DNA from: Thermoplasmata archaeon
GTDB lineage: Archaea; Thermoplasmatota; Thermoplasmata; Thermoplasmatales; ARK-15
DNA: 64,000 bases
Direction: 5' to 3'
Assembly (NCBI GenBank): GCA_038729465.1
Contig: JAVYRZ010000001.1
Location: 20,512 to 84,511, forward strand
Shown here piece by piece: positions 9,479-19,191 of this stretch; the stretch's first letter is position 1, and every line of letters starts with the position of its first letter. The position numbers were made by a program, and so were the translations under genes. Below the pieces are notes generated by a model, which worked only from the letters and a program-made list of their open reading frames with translations, was not told where the DNA came from and searched no databases.

Positions 9479-11269
9479 ATGAGCCTTAAAATTAAAAAAT
9501 TTAATCTTGGGTTTTTACTTAATTACTCATATTTAAGAAAATGGACATTTTTAGGTATATTAATAGGCATTATGGGTGGTGTTATAACAGTAATATTCTA
9601 TTATCTTATTGAACTCACTACAAAATATTTTTTGACAGACCTTACAGGATATGTGCAACCAGGTAGCCACAACCTTTTATCTCCTATATGGCCATATGAT
9701 ATATTTTTAATACCAATAATAATGACTGTGGGAGGATTGATTGTTGGAATGTTGATATACAAATATGCACCCGAAGCAGAAGGGCATGGTACTGATGCAA
9801 CCATTAATGCCTTTCACAGAAATAAGGGGAGGATAAGATATCGTGTACCGCTGATAAAGGTTATAGCCTCTGCCATTACAATCGGAAGTGGAGGCAGTGC
9901 TGGCAGAGAAGGACCTACAGCGTTATCTGTTGCTGGATTTGGTTCAGCAATAGCTAATATTTTAAAGCTATCGGACAAAGATCGAACAATTGCAGTTTCG
10001 GTAGGAATAGGCGCAGGAATAGGTGCTATGTTCAAATCTCCATTTGGTGGGGCAATATTTGGGGCAGAAGTCTTATATAAAAGAGATTTTGAGAGCGAGG
10101 CTATATTGCCCTCTTTCATAGCCTCTGTTGTTTCATATAGTATTTTCGGAGCTGTATATGGGTATCAGCCAATTTTTATAGTACCAGGGTACACATTTAC
10201 ATCCCCAATTATACTTATCTACTTTGCGATTTTAGGGGTTTTAATGGCGCTTTTTGGAAGATTTTATATTCGCATCTTTTATGGCACCAAATTATTATTT
10301 TCAAAGTTAAAGGTACCAAAATATACGAAGCCGGCCATAGGTGGATTTTTTGCAGGGCTTATTGCTTTGTTCTTTCCCCAGATTATGGGTATTGGGTACG
10401 GGTGGATAAGAATCATAGTTAATGGCCAGTATTCTATGCTTTTTAACAATGGATATATTACAGTATGGTATATCCTGATTCTTCTTATTGTTTCTCTCTC
10501 TATTTTCAAGATCTTTGCCACCTCTTTTACCGTAGCAACAGGTGGTAGCGGAGGTGTATTTGCGCCAGCTTTGTTTGAAGGTGCAATGTTAGGTAATGCC
10601 TTTGCCTTAATAATGGTGCATTTTAACATGCCATATTTTCCTGATAATATAGGAACCATTGCTGCATTTACAGTAGTTGGTATGATGGCTTTTTTTGGTG
10701 GAGTTGGAAGAGTACCAATTTCTGTCATTTTAATGGTCAGTGAGATGACAGGGAATTACCAGTTATTATTGCCAGCTATGATAAGTGTAACAATAAGCTA
10801 CTTTTTGATTAAAGACACAATATACCGGTCTCAGGTTGAAACTAGAGCCGATTCACCAGTCCATGAGCTAGAATATGTAAAGGACCCGTTATCTTATATT
10901 CCAGTTTCAAAAATATTAAAAAAAGAATTCATAACTATTTCCAGCAATTCAAATATTGAAGATTATGATATTGAAAGATTCGAGAAAAATATAATTGCAG
11001 TTGTAGATGATAAAGGAAGATTCATTAATGAGCTAACTAAGAAAAATATTTCTAAACTTGCAATAACAAGCACTAAAAATATTAAAATTGGGAGTCTGCC
11101 GTACGACATAATATCTGTTGTCAGGGATACAGATAGCTGTGCAGAAGCTCTAAAAATAATTATAAACAAGAATATTGATCATGTTTGGGTTTTAAACAAA
11201 GAAGATCAACCTTTAGGATTTGTTACTCTAGATGGCATTTTAAATGAATACATCTCAACCGGCAAATAA
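9479..11269 (+). CDS. ClC-type chloride channel/antiporter with C-terminal CBS-like region
   Basis: Membrane protein of 596 residues with the ClC fold. The anion-selectivity segments are GSGGSAGREGP (about residues 139-149, carrying the gating glutamate), the FKSPFGGAIFGAE helix and ATGGSGGVFAPALFEG. After the last helix (about 445) there is a roughly 145-residue cytosolic tail resembling degenerate CBS domains (VSKILKKEFITISSNSNIED, then SVVRDTDSCAEALKII). The position matching the internal proton glutamate of antiporters appears to be valine, which could mean channel rather than H+/Cl- exchange activity; this is an alignment by eye. TTTAAATA lies about 28 bases before the ATG, suggesting a leaderless mRNA. 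Confidence 0.92.
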   Translation: MSLKIKKFNLGFLLNYSYLRKWTFLGILIGIMGGVITVIFYYLIELTTKYFLTDLTGYVQPGSHNLLSPIWPYDIFLIPIIMTVGGLIVGMLIYKYAPEAEGHGTDATINAFHRNKGRIRYRVPLIKVIASAITIGSGGSAGREGPTALSVAGFGSAIANILKLSDKDRTIAVSVGIGAGIGAMFKSPFGGAIFGAEVLYKRDFESEAILPSFIASVVSYSIFGAVYGYQPIFIVPGYTFTSPIILIYFAILGVLMALFGRFYIRIFYGTKLLFSKLKVPKYTKPAIGGFFAGLIALFFPQIMGIGYGWIRIIVNGQYSMLFNNGYITVWYILILLIVSLSIFKIFATSFTVATGGSGGVFAPALFEGAMLGNAFALIMVHFNMPYFPDNIGTIAAFTVVGMMAFFGGVGRVPISVILMVSEMTGNYQLLLPAMISVTISYFLIKDTIYRSQVETRADSPVHELEYVKDPLSYIPVSKILKKEFITISSNSNIEDYDIERFEKNIIAVVDDKGRFINELTKKNISKLAITSTKNIKIGSLPYDIISVVRDTDSCAEALKIIINKNIDHVWVLNKEDQPLGFVTLDGILNEYISTGK

Positions 11270-11279
11270 AAACATTGTT

Positions 11280-11726
11280 TCAAAAAATGTCAGAAAGTAT
11301 TCTGTATGTTAAACCCCATATCTTATATTCTCTATAATAATAACAATCGTCGGCTTTTTTAAGATCTTTTTCATCAACCCAGAAAGCCTTCTCTACCTCA
11401 TCACTAATCTTGAATTCTTCGGTTTTTTTGCAAAACGCATAAAATGCCTGAACCCTAATCTTGCGGTTCAAAGGTATATATACCCCCAAACTACCCTCTA
11501 TCTCTGGCTTTATTCCAACTTCTTCAAAGCACTCTCGTTCTGCTGCCTGCATTATAGTCTCTTCGGCCTTTTTAAATCCGCCTGGCAATGCCATATGCCC
11601 AGACCATGGATCGTCAATTCTCTCTTTCCTTTTTATCAGTACGAATCCATGTTTATCAGTCAAGAAAACCACTGCGGCGTCAGTATTTAATAACTCTATT
11701 TTTTTTGTAAATTTATCCAGATTCAT
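11280..11726 (-). CDS. NUDIX hydrolase
   Basis: Hydrolase of nucleoside diphosphates linked to another moiety, 148 residues. The Nudix box matches G-x5-E-x7-RE-U-x-EE-x-G-U at GFKKAEETIMQAAERECFEE, followed by VGI; the hydrophobic position after RE is a cysteine. The N-terminal DKHGFVLIKRKERIDDPWSG and ALPGG are typical of the general housecleaning subgroup. Substrate is unknown. It is convergent with the ClC gene (10-base gap) and divergent from mutS. Confidence 0.88.
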   Translation of the reverse strand: MNLDKFTKKIELLNTDAAVVFLTDKHGFVLIKRKERIDDPWSGHMALPGGFKKAEETIMQAAERECFEEVGIKPEIEGSLGVYIPLNRKIRVQAFYAFCKKTEEFKISDEVEKAFWVDEKDLKKADDCYYYREYKIWGLTYRILSDIF

Positions 11727-11783
11727 TTTAAAAATAGATATAATTTATAGTATTTAAAGAATAAGATCAGATAAAGTTTAAAA

Positions 11784-14363
11784 ATGAAGAAAGTATATAG
11801 ATCTATAATGGAAACACCACTTATGGCACAGTACTATTCTATTAAAAAGAGGTTCCCCGATACAATATTACTTTTTAGAGTTGGCGATTTTTATGAGACC
11901 TTTTATGAAGATGCAAAATTGGTATCTAAAGAATTGAATATTGTATTAACTTCTAGAAATAAGGAAAAAAGCAATATACCGCTAGCCGGCGTGCCATATC
12001 ATGCCATTTATTCTTATCTTTCAAAACTAATAGAAAAAGGATACAAGGTTGCAATTTGTGAGCAGTTGGAAGATCCTAAAAAAGCAAAAGGGCTCGTTAA
12101 GAGAGATGTAATAAGGGTGATAACTCCAGGCACTATACTTGATGAACAGTTGCTTACCAAAGAAAATAACTATTTAGCATCATTAACAGTTGAGAAATCT
12201 GGATATGGTATTGTTTTTGTGGACATCTCCACAAACGAGATGTTTGGTGCAGAATACGAAAGAGAACAAAAAAATGAGCTCATTTCCGATATTTTAAAAT
12301 ATCGTCCTGCGGAGATTTTAGCATTTGATACAGAGAAAGAGGTTGAACATGAAATAGAAGGAAAGATTAAAGTTAGCCTTACTTATTTCAAAGATTTTTA
12401 TTTTGACAAAAAAGTGGCAGAAAAAGAGATATGTGAACAGTTTGGTGTGCCAGAGCTGAGAAGCATAGGACTAGAAAATAAAGAGCATCTTCAATTTGCA
12501 ATAAGTTTGATATTGAAATACATTGCCGATACTCAAAAAACAAAGATTAAATTTATCAAGAATATTACGATATATGAGTCTAAAGAGTACATGCTCTTAG
12601 ATTATACTACACTCAAGAACCTGGAGATTTTTGACAGTATAAGAAATGAAAAACAGAATACTTTATTTGGGATCCTGGATCAGTGCAAAACATCAATCGG
12701 GTCAAGGACATTAAAACGGTGGATACAGAAACCCTTATTAAATCCAGAGCATATAAAGTATAGAAGTGATGGGGTAGAAGTGCTGTACAAGAACAGTATA
12801 ATTAGAAGCGTTATTTTTGATATTTTATCTAAGATTGGGGATTTAGAGCGAATAAACAGCAGAATATCTTTCAAGACTGCCAATCCCAGAGATCTTATTA
12901 CCCTTAAAAATTGTTTGAAGCAGGTCCCTTATTTAAAAGAGATGATCAAAGAACTAGATGTTAAAATAATAAAAGATATATATAAAAACATGGATCCTTT
13001 GCCTGACTTAAGTTATTTAATAGAACAAGCAATTATAGATAATCCACCAAACAACATTGAATCTGGTGGAATACTGAAAGATGGGTACAACGAGAGCTTA
13101 GATCAATACAGAAAGACAAAGAAAGAAGGCATTAACTGGATATCGAGCATCGAAGAAAAAGAACGTAGAAACAGTAACATAAAAAATCTAAAGATAGGAT
13201 ATAATGACCTGATAGGATATTATTTTGAGATCAGCACATCTAATTCAAATAAAGTACCAGCTCATTTTATCAGAAAACAGAGTTTGAAGAACAGTGAAAG
13301 GTTTACCACTCCAGAATTGCAGGAAAAAGAGTATCTTATAAGATCAGCAGATGAAAATATAGTAACTTTAGAAAAGGATCTTTATTTAGATATATTGAAT
13401 ATATTAAATAATTATATTGATAAAATTCAAAATCTTGCTCAAGGAATAGGGCAGCTAGACGCTTTAAATAATCTGGCAGAGCTAGCAGTGAAGCGTAACT
13501 ATACTAAGCCAATCGTTGATGATACCGGGATAATAGAATTAAAAGATTCAAAACATCCTATACTTGATATAATACAGGAAGATGTTGTAGCAAACGATCT
13601 GTATATGGATAGCAATGAAAACAGATTTTTGATTATTACAGGCCCTAACATGGCAGGTAAGAGCACTTATATGCGCCAGATTGCAATAATTATTATAATG
13701 GCACAGATAGGTTCATTCGTGCCCGCAAAAAATGCAAAGATAGGAGTTGTAGATAAAATATTCACACGCGTTGGAGCAAGTGACGATGTTTTAAGAGGTC
13801 AGAGCACATTTATGACTGAAATGATCGAATTATCTAATATATTGAATAGTGCTACAAGCAACAGTCTTGTAATACTTGACGAGATTGGAAGGGGGACCAG
13901 CACATTTGACGGGTTAAGCATTGCATGGGCTACTGCTGAGTACATACATAACACTATTGGCTGCAAAACGTTGTTTGCAACGCATTATCATCAGATGATC
14001 GAGCTAGAAAAATTTTTGAATGGTATTAAAAATTATTATATTTCTGTAAAGGAAACACCTGAGGGATTGGTATTTATAAGAAAGATCATGCGTGGGGGAA
14101 TGAGTGAAAGCTACGGCATTGAAGTTGCAAAACTTGCAGGGCTTCCAACATTGCTGATAAATCGAGCCAGACAGGTACTTGAAAAGATAGAGTCTGAGAA
14201 CGTGTTAGAAGTGAAAAAGCAGGCCAAGATATTCCAGAGTGTGTTTGAGATTCGCGATGATAATGAGCTGTTAGAAGAACTAAAAAAGATAGACATTAGT
14301 GCACTTACTCCTATAGAAGCATTAAATAAAATAAATGAGTGGAAAAAGAAGATTCAAGGATAG
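11784..14363 (+). CDS. mutS: DNA mismatch repair protein MutS (bacterial MutS1 type)
   Basis: Recognises mismatches and recruits MutL. Full length at 859 residues. The N-terminal mismatch-recognition loop GDFYETF (about 35-41) keeps the Phe-x-Glu pair that stacks on mispaired bases. The ATPase has Walker A GPNMAGKST (about 620) and Walker B LVILDEIGRGTSTFDG (about 695), and the dimer-interface histidines ATHYH follow. This is the canonical MutS1 type, common in bacteria and patchy in archaea. TTTAAAG about 28 bases upstream of the ATG suggests a leaderless transcript. The 3' end overlaps arcC by 10 bases, and mutL lies about 2.2 kb away on the opposite strand. Confidence 0.96.
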   Translation: MKKVYRSIMETPLMAQYYSIKKRFPDTILLFRVGDFYETFYEDAKLVSKELNIVLTSRNKEKSNIPLAGVPYHAIYSYLSKLIEKGYKVAICEQLEDPKKAKGLVKRDVIRVITPGTILDEQLLTKENNYLASLTVEKSGYGIVFVDISTNEMFGAEYEREQKNELISDILKYRPAEILAFDTEKEVEHEIEGKIKVSLTYFKDFYFDKKVAEKEICEQFGVPELRSIGLENKEHLQFAISLILKYIADTQKTKIKFIKNITIYESKEYMLLDYTTLKNLEIFDSIRNEKQNTLFGILDQCKTSIGSRTLKRWIQKPLLNPEHIKYRSDGVEVLYKNSIIRSVIFDILSKIGDLERINSRISFKTANPRDLITLKNCLKQVPYLKEMIKELDVKIIKDIYKNMDPLPDLSYLIEQAIIDNPPNNIESGGILKDGYNESLDQYRKTKKEGINWISSIEEKERRNSNIKNLKIGYNDLIGYYFEISTSNSNKVPAHFIRKQSLKNSERFTTPELQEKEYLIRSADENIVTLEKDLYLDILNILNNYIDKIQNLAQGIGQLDALNNLAELAVKRNYTKPIVDDTGIIELKDSKHPILDIIQEDVVANDLYMDSNENRFLIITGPNMAGKSTYMRQIAIIIIMAQIGSFVPAKNAKIGVVDKIFTRVGASDDVLRGQSTFMTEMIELSNILNSATSNSLVILDEIGRGTSTFDGLSIAWATAEYIHNTIGCKTLFATHYHQMIELEKFLNGIKNYYISVKETPEGLVFIRKIMRGGMSESYGIEVAKLAGLPTLLINRARQVLEKIESENVLEVKKQAKIFQSVFEIRDDNELLEELKKIDISALTPIEALNKINEWKKKIQG

Positions 14364-15286
14364 ATCCACGTTCCATTTTTATGTTCTAGTGCATCATTTA
14401 ATTTTTCCGGTGAGGTGATCAACACTGCCTTACCACCAGATTTTATGAATTCTATGGAAGCGAGTATTTTTGGGAGCATGCTTCCGGGCTTGAAATGTCC
14501 TTCTCCAACATATTTTGAAAGTTCTGGCAAATGAATTTGAGTTAACGCTTTCTGATTCTCCTTATTATAATTTATATATACTTGATCAACGCTGGTGAGG
14601 ATAAATAGCATATCCGCATTGATATCTCTTCCTAATACCGCAGCACCAAGATCTTTGTCTATTACTGCCTCGACACCTTCAAGGCCTCCATTTTTTCTAA
14701 CAACAGGGATACCACCACCGCCCACAGCAATAGCGATGAAACCAGAGTCTATTATAGAGCGAATAACTTTTTTTTCTATTATTTCGATTGGCTTTGGCGA
14801 CGGTACAACTCTCCTCCATCCTCTTCCAGAATCTTCTACCATATTCCAATGATTTTTTTCTTTTAAAGCCATAGCTTCCTCTTTTGAATAAAATGGACCA
14901 ATTGGTTTGCTGGGGTTTTCAAATGCTGGATCTTTACCATCCACAAGCACCCTTGTCATAATGGTAACTAAATCTTTGTTAATATGATGTTTCTTAATTA
15001 CTTCATTAAAACTTTGCTCTAGCATATATCCAATGCTCCCCTGCGACATTGCATCGCAAACGTCTAAAGGCATTGGAGGTACAATGTTTTTAGAGTGTTC
15101 GTTCTGTAATAAGATAGCCCCCACCTGAGGACCATTGCCATGAGTAATTACTATCTCGTATTGTTTAAAAATGTCTAGAATGCTTTCTGCAGTTTCTCTA
15201 GCTCTCTTAAACTGCTCTTCTGCTGTTCCATGATCTTCCGGTCTCAATAATGCATTTCCGCCTACTGCTATTACTACTGTTTCCAT
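14354..15286 (-). CDS. arcC: Carbamate kinase
   Basis: Catalyses reversible carbamoyl phosphate + ADP to carbamate + ATP. The 310-residue length is typical of the amino-acid-kinase-fold enzyme. Seen: AVGGNALLRPEDHGTAEEQ at the N-terminus, ITHGNGPQVGAILLQNE, GYMLEQ, and the PVVRKNGGLEGVEAVIDKD nucleotide region. It is divergent from the ornithine carbamoyltransferase gene. Together they can make ATP from citrulline, but no arginine deiminase gene is in this window. The alternative is carbamoyl phosphate supply for biosynthesis. Confidence 0.95.
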   Translation of the reverse strand: METVVIAVGGNALLRPEDHGTAEEQFKRARETAESILDIFKQYEIVITHGNGPQVGAILLQNEHSKNIVPPMPLDVCDAMSQGSIGYMLEQSFNEVIKKHHINKDLVTIMTRVLVDGKDPAFENPSKPIGPFYSKEEAMALKEKNHWNMVEDSGRGWRRVVPSPKPIEIIEKKVIRSIIDSGFIAIAVGGGGIPVVRKNGGLEGVEAVIDKDLGAAVLGRDINADMLFILTSVDQVYINYNKENQKALTQIHLPELSKYVGEGHFKPGSMLPKILASIEFIKSGGKAVLITSPEKLNDALEHKNGTWIYP

Positions 15287-15664
15287 GATCTCAACTCATA
15301 TACTTTTAATAAGAAGTAACGTAATTACATTTAGCTATTTAAGCATTATTTATAGAGGTTGTCAACCTATCATCGAAAATCAATATACATCTAAAATATA
15401 GTAAAATTAAGCGTATTTTATCTATTTCTACACTTATTAGTATCTTAAGTAATTGATCATAATCAACGGAAAGTTGAAAATATATTACAGAAACCTCTCA
15501 GATCTAATATTATGAATACTAACAATAAATATGATATAATCTATTTCAGATCACTTATATTACATCTTTTATGCCTGATTTTATCTCTCAATTTTTGCAA
15601 AAGTCAAATTAAAAAACATTTTAATAGGTTTTTGACATAAAGGTAAAAAAAAGGAGGAAATATT
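15287..15664. promoter_or_regulatory. Divergent arcC/argF intergenic region with palindrome
   Basis: This 378-base AT-rich spacer carries the promoters of both arcC (leftward) and argF (rightward). A perfect 6-base-arm palindrome, AGGTTG-T-CAACCT, lies at 15356-15368, about 70 bases upstream of the arcC ATG. AT-rich TATA-like candidates lie on both sides, for example ATTTAAGC near 15340 for arcC and TTAAAAAACATTTTAA near 15610 for argF. The argF ATG is preceded by AAAGGAGG, the strongest Shine-Dalgarno seen in this window. No other gene is visible in the spacer. Confidence 0.45.
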
Positions 15665-16573
15665 ATGAATAAAGATTTGATTTCTGTATACGACATAAAA
15701 GATGATATAGATGAGATTCTGGATCTTGCAATAAAGATAAAAAAAGACCCCAAAAAATATGCGAGAACACTAAAAGATAAAAGTTTGGGTATGATCTTTG
15801 AAAAACCTTCTACCAGAACCAGAATTAGTTTTGAAGTGGCGATGACGCAGCTTGGAGGTCATGCACTTTATTTGAGTCCGAAAGACATGCAGATGGGTAG
15901 AGGAGAAACTGTAGCCGATACTGCTAAAGTTCTTTCGAGGTTTGTGGATGGTATAACATATAGGGCATTTGATCATAATATGGTACTGGAGCTAGCTAAA
16001 AACGCAACTATCCCTGTAATAAACGCGCTTGACAATTTAGAGCATCCAGCCCAGATTGTTGCAGATTTATTAACGATTCTTGAGAAAAAAGGGACTTTTA
16101 AAAACCTGAAATTTGCATATGTAGGCGATGGAAACAATGTCGCAAACTCTCTTATATTAGGATGCGCAGTTGTGCATATGGACTGTTATATTGGATGCCC
16201 GGCTACGAATCAGCCAAATGCAGAGATTTTAAAGCGTGCGAGAGAGATTGCTGCTGGTAAATCTAAAATTGAAGTGGTAGAAGATCCTGCCGAAGCAGTA
16301 AAGGATGCTGATATAATATATACAGATGTGTGGGTTTCAATGGGTGAAGAGGCGCAGAAAGAAGAGAAAGAAAAGTTATTCAGACCATACCAGGTAAACA
16401 GCGAGCTAGTCAAAAATGCGAAGAAAGACTATATTTTCATGCACTGTTTACCAGCACATAGAGGATTTGAAGTGACTGATGAGGTAGTGGATAGCAAGAA
16501 CAGCGTGGTATTCGACGAGGCTGAAAACAGGCTACATGCACAGAAAGCGCTGTTAGTAAAAATGTTAAAATAA
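15665..16573 (+). CDS. argF: Ornithine carbamoyltransferase
   Basis: Transfers the carbamoyl group between carbamoyl phosphate and ornithine/citrulline, 302 residues. The carbamoyl phosphate site FEKPSTRTRISFE is at about residues 41-53, LEHPAQIVADLLT follows, and the ornithine-binding FMHCLPAHRGFEV with the catalytic cysteine is at about 262-274. The start is fixed by AAAGGAGG seven bases upstream. The head-to-head neighbour carbamate kinase uses the same intermediate, suggesting a citrulline-fermenting or deiminase-like module, although biosynthetic use is possible. Confidence 0.95.
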   Translation: MNKDLISVYDIKDDIDEILDLAIKIKKDPKKYARTLKDKSLGMIFEKPSTRTRISFEVAMTQLGGHALYLSPKDMQMGRGETVADTAKVLSRFVDGITYRAFDHNMVLELAKNATIPVINALDNLEHPAQIVADLLTILEKKGTFKNLKFAYVGDGNNVANSLILGCAVVHMDCYIGCPATNQPNAEILKRAREIAAGKSKIEVVEDPAEAVKDADIIYTDVWVSMGEEAQKEEKEKLFRPYQVNSELVKNAKKDYIFMHCLPAHRGFEVTDEVVDSKNSVVFDEAENRLHAQKALLVKMLK

Positions 16574-16579
16574 CCTCTT

Positions 16580-18283
16580 TCAATCTTTTCTTTTAAACAT
16601 TTTTTCTAGATCTGAATTTTCTATTTTTATCATGGTAGGTCTTCCATGCGGGCAGGTGAAAGGCACATCGCACTGCATAAGTTTGTAAATAAGATCCGCC
16701 ATATCTTTCGTGCTCAATTTCTGGTGTGCTTTTATTGCACCTTTACAAGCCATTAAAATCATCAATTTTAGTTTTAGTTCTTCTATGTTGGTTATTTTTT
16801 TATTTGATAATACCTCTCTTATGGACTCTTTCAACCCTGCAATGGCATCTTCTCTTGTAAGAATAGGTGGCAAAGTCCTGATCAATATCTCATTTTTACC
16901 TATTTTATCAATGTCAAATCCTATATCTTTAAAAATCTGTATATTGTTCATCACGATCTCTAATTCCATGTTGTTGAGAGTGAGAGTGATCGGTGTGATC
17001 AGGCTCTGTATTTTCTTATCCTTAACACCCTTTATAAATGCCTCAGTCCTGATTCTTTCATGTGCAGCATGTTGATCTATAATCAGCATATTCTCTTTAA
17101 AAGAGGCAATAATATATGTGTTGTCAATCTGTCCGAAAGGTTCTATTTCTAGCATTTTAGGCACTGACTCTTCAAGTGTTTTTATTTTTTTAGGTTCAGT
17201 AGTCTGAAATATTTGTTGAGCTTTAATAGGTTGGATAGGTGCCGTAAACTCAAGAGTTTCAGGTTTGTTAAATTTCATGGCGGGAATCAGATCTTTTTGT
17301 TTCAGCGCCTGTGATATTGCCTCAGTTACATATTTTTTCAACAATGTCTCTTCTGAAAACTTGATCTCTGTTTTTGCGGGATGTATGTTTACATCTACCT
17401 GATCATAAGGTACAGTCAAGTTTAGAATAGTAACAGGATAAAGGTCTCTGAATAGCAAAGATCCATATCCCTTCAATATCGCATCTATTATGTTATTTTC
17501 TCTTATTATTCTTCTATTAACAGATAATATAATGTTTTTATTTGTCTTCCTGGTCATGGATGGCAAGGATGTAACACCTTCAATCCTGATATTATTATTT
17601 TTAAAGTCAACTGATAAAAAGCTCTGGACCTCTTTCAAGCTAAACAGATAGTTCAGCTTATCCATAAGTTTCTCAGACGCTGGGACATCAATCAATATTT
17701 TCTGATTATTTGTAAATTTCAATGCTATTTCTGGGTGCGAAATAGCTAATCTGAATAGAAGATCATAAATATGATCCAGTTCCACTAAATTAGATTTTAA
17801 AAATTTCTTTCTTGCAGGAAGGTTGTAAAATAGGTTATTCACTGTAACAGTAGTGCCATTTGTAGTCCCCACCTCTTTAACGTTCAGTATCTTTCCAGCC
17901 TCAATCTCTACCATGGTACCTACCTGATCCTCTTCACGTTTTGTAACAATTATCATTTTAGAAACTGAAGCTATGCTGTATAATGCTTCTCCTCTAAATC
18001 CAAGAGTTGAGATATTGTTTAAATCTTCTTCGCTCTTAATCTTGCTAGTTGCATGTTTTTCAATTGCTTTTAAGCAATCCTCTCTGCTCATTCCCTCCCC
18101 ATCATCTTTTACGATGATTGAGAGTTTACCACTATCAATCAGATCCACTATTATCTTTCTCGCGCCGGCATCTATAGAATTTTCAACCAGTTCTTTTACC
18201 ACGGATGCTGGTCGTTCTACAACTTCACCAGCAGCTATCTTAGCCGATATAGTTTCTGGCAGGATGTTTATCTTATTAGTCAT
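16580..18283 (-). CDS. mutL: DNA mismatch repair protein MutL with endonuclease motif
   Basis: GHKL ATPase and strand-nicking partner of MutS, 567 residues. N-terminal motifs: KELVENSIDAGA, DDGEGM and GFRGEALYSIASV. The C-terminal domain keeps the metal-binding DQHA-x2-E-x4-E motif (DQHAAHERIRTE, about residues 401-412), ACKGAI and CPHGRPTM. It is therefore predicted to be a nicking MutL, as in organisms without MutH. It lies six bases from the convergent argF stop. Confidence 0.96.
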   Translation of the reverse strand: MTNKINILPETISAKIAAGEVVERPASVVKELVENSIDAGARKIIVDLIDSGKLSIIVKDDGEGMSREDCLKAIEKHATSKIKSEEDLNNISTLGFRGEALYSIASVSKMIIVTKREEDQVGTMVEIEAGKILNVKEVGTTNGTTVTVNNLFYNLPARKKFLKSNLVELDHIYDLLFRLAISHPEIALKFTNNQKILIDVPASEKLMDKLNYLFSLKEVQSFLSVDFKNNNIRIEGVTSLPSMTRKTNKNIILSVNRRIIRENNIIDAILKGYGSLLFRDLYPVTILNLTVPYDQVDVNIHPAKTEIKFSEETLLKKYVTEAISQALKQKDLIPAMKFNKPETLEFTAPIQPIKAQQIFQTTEPKKIKTLEESVPKMLEIEPFGQIDNTYIIASFKENMLIIDQHAAHERIRTEAFIKGVKDKKIQSLITPITLTLNNMELEIVMNNIQIFKDIGFDIDKIGKNEILIRTLPPILTREDAIAGLKESIREVLSNKKITNIEELKLKLMILMACKGAIKAHQKLSTKDMADLIYKLMQCDVPFTCPHGRPTMIKIENSDLEKMFKRKD

Positions 18284-18328
18284 ACTGATAAAACATATGT
18301 ACTATTTAAATAAAGAATTTTCTATTTA

Positions 18329-19096
18329 TCAGCAAGAGCTTTTTATTTTGTAATATCTCTCTGATAAATACTCAAAATTTCTTTTTTGGCATGCCTGACA
18401 ATCATCGTTTCTCAAAACCTGTATTTTGTCCAGATCAATGTTCCAACCATCAATATAGTACATCTCGTTTTTTATCTCATATCCTAATAAAATCTTTATT
18501 GAGACAGAGACGGCGATAGAAGCAATCATGCTAGGTACAGTATTCAATACTCCTATTTCACTGCATTTTTGTTCTTCCACCGGAAGATCTCTGATCAGGC
18601 ATCTTAAACATGCAGTTTTGCCAGGTATAATCGGCATAACTGTACCATAATAACTGATAGCGGCAGTGTAAACCCATGGTTTATTCAGTTTCACGCATGC
18701 ATCATTTATTATAAACCTGGTCAAGAAATTGTCAGTTCCATCCATTACTATATCCACCTTATTTACAATAGTCTCAGCATTTAAAGCGCTAAATTGCTGA
18801 TAAACTTTTTCGATTTTAATGTCAGAATTAATCGAGGCTAGAAAATTAGCTGCAACTTCAACTTTCAATTTTCCCACATCTTCTTCTCTGAATAATAGCT
18901 GTCTGTGTAAATTATCAAGGCTTACATAATCCGGATCGACAATTATGAGTGTACCAACGCCGAGCCTTGCTAAAAGTTGAGCTATTAAGCCACCAGTTCC
19001 TCCTAACCCGATTACTGCAACCTTTGCATCTGCAAGCTTGCTTTGCCCTTTAGCACCAATTTTATCCAAGAGTATCTGTCTGGAATATCGATCCAT
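18329..19096 (-). CDS. ThiF/MoeB/HesA-family adenylyltransferase (E1-like)
   Basis: Adenylates the C-terminal glycine of a ubiquitin-like sulfur carrier (MoaD, ThiS or a SAMP). In 255 residues: the ATP-binding GLGGTGGLIAQLLARLGVG at about 30-48, DPDYVSLDNLHRQLLF, the DGTDNFLTRF loop, paired zinc cysteines C163/C166 and C233/C236, and a conserved-type cysteine (C178) in the crossover loop. No rhodanese domain is attached. It is upstream of mutL on the same strand (45-base gap). In archaea this family usually serves both tRNA thiolation and molybdopterin synthesis, which cannot be separated here. Confidence 0.92.
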   Translation of the reverse strand: MDRYSRQILLDKIGAKGQSKLADAKVAVIGLGGTGGLIAQLLARLGVGTLIIVDPDYVSLDNLHRQLLFREEDVGKLKVEVAANFLASINSDIKIEKVYQQFSALNAETIVNKVDIVMDGTDNFLTRFIINDACVKLNKPWVYTAAISYYGTVMPIIPGKTACLRCLIRDLPVEEQKCSEIGVLNTVPSMIASIAVSVSIKILLGYEIKNEMYYIDGWNIDLDKIQVLRNDDCQACQKRNFEYLSERYYKIKSSC

Positions 19097-19191
19097 AAAA
19101 CACCTATAACTTATTTATTTAATTAATTTTGTCATGAGATTATAAGTAAAATATATATATAAATAACAAATTTACATACTGATCTGAAACA

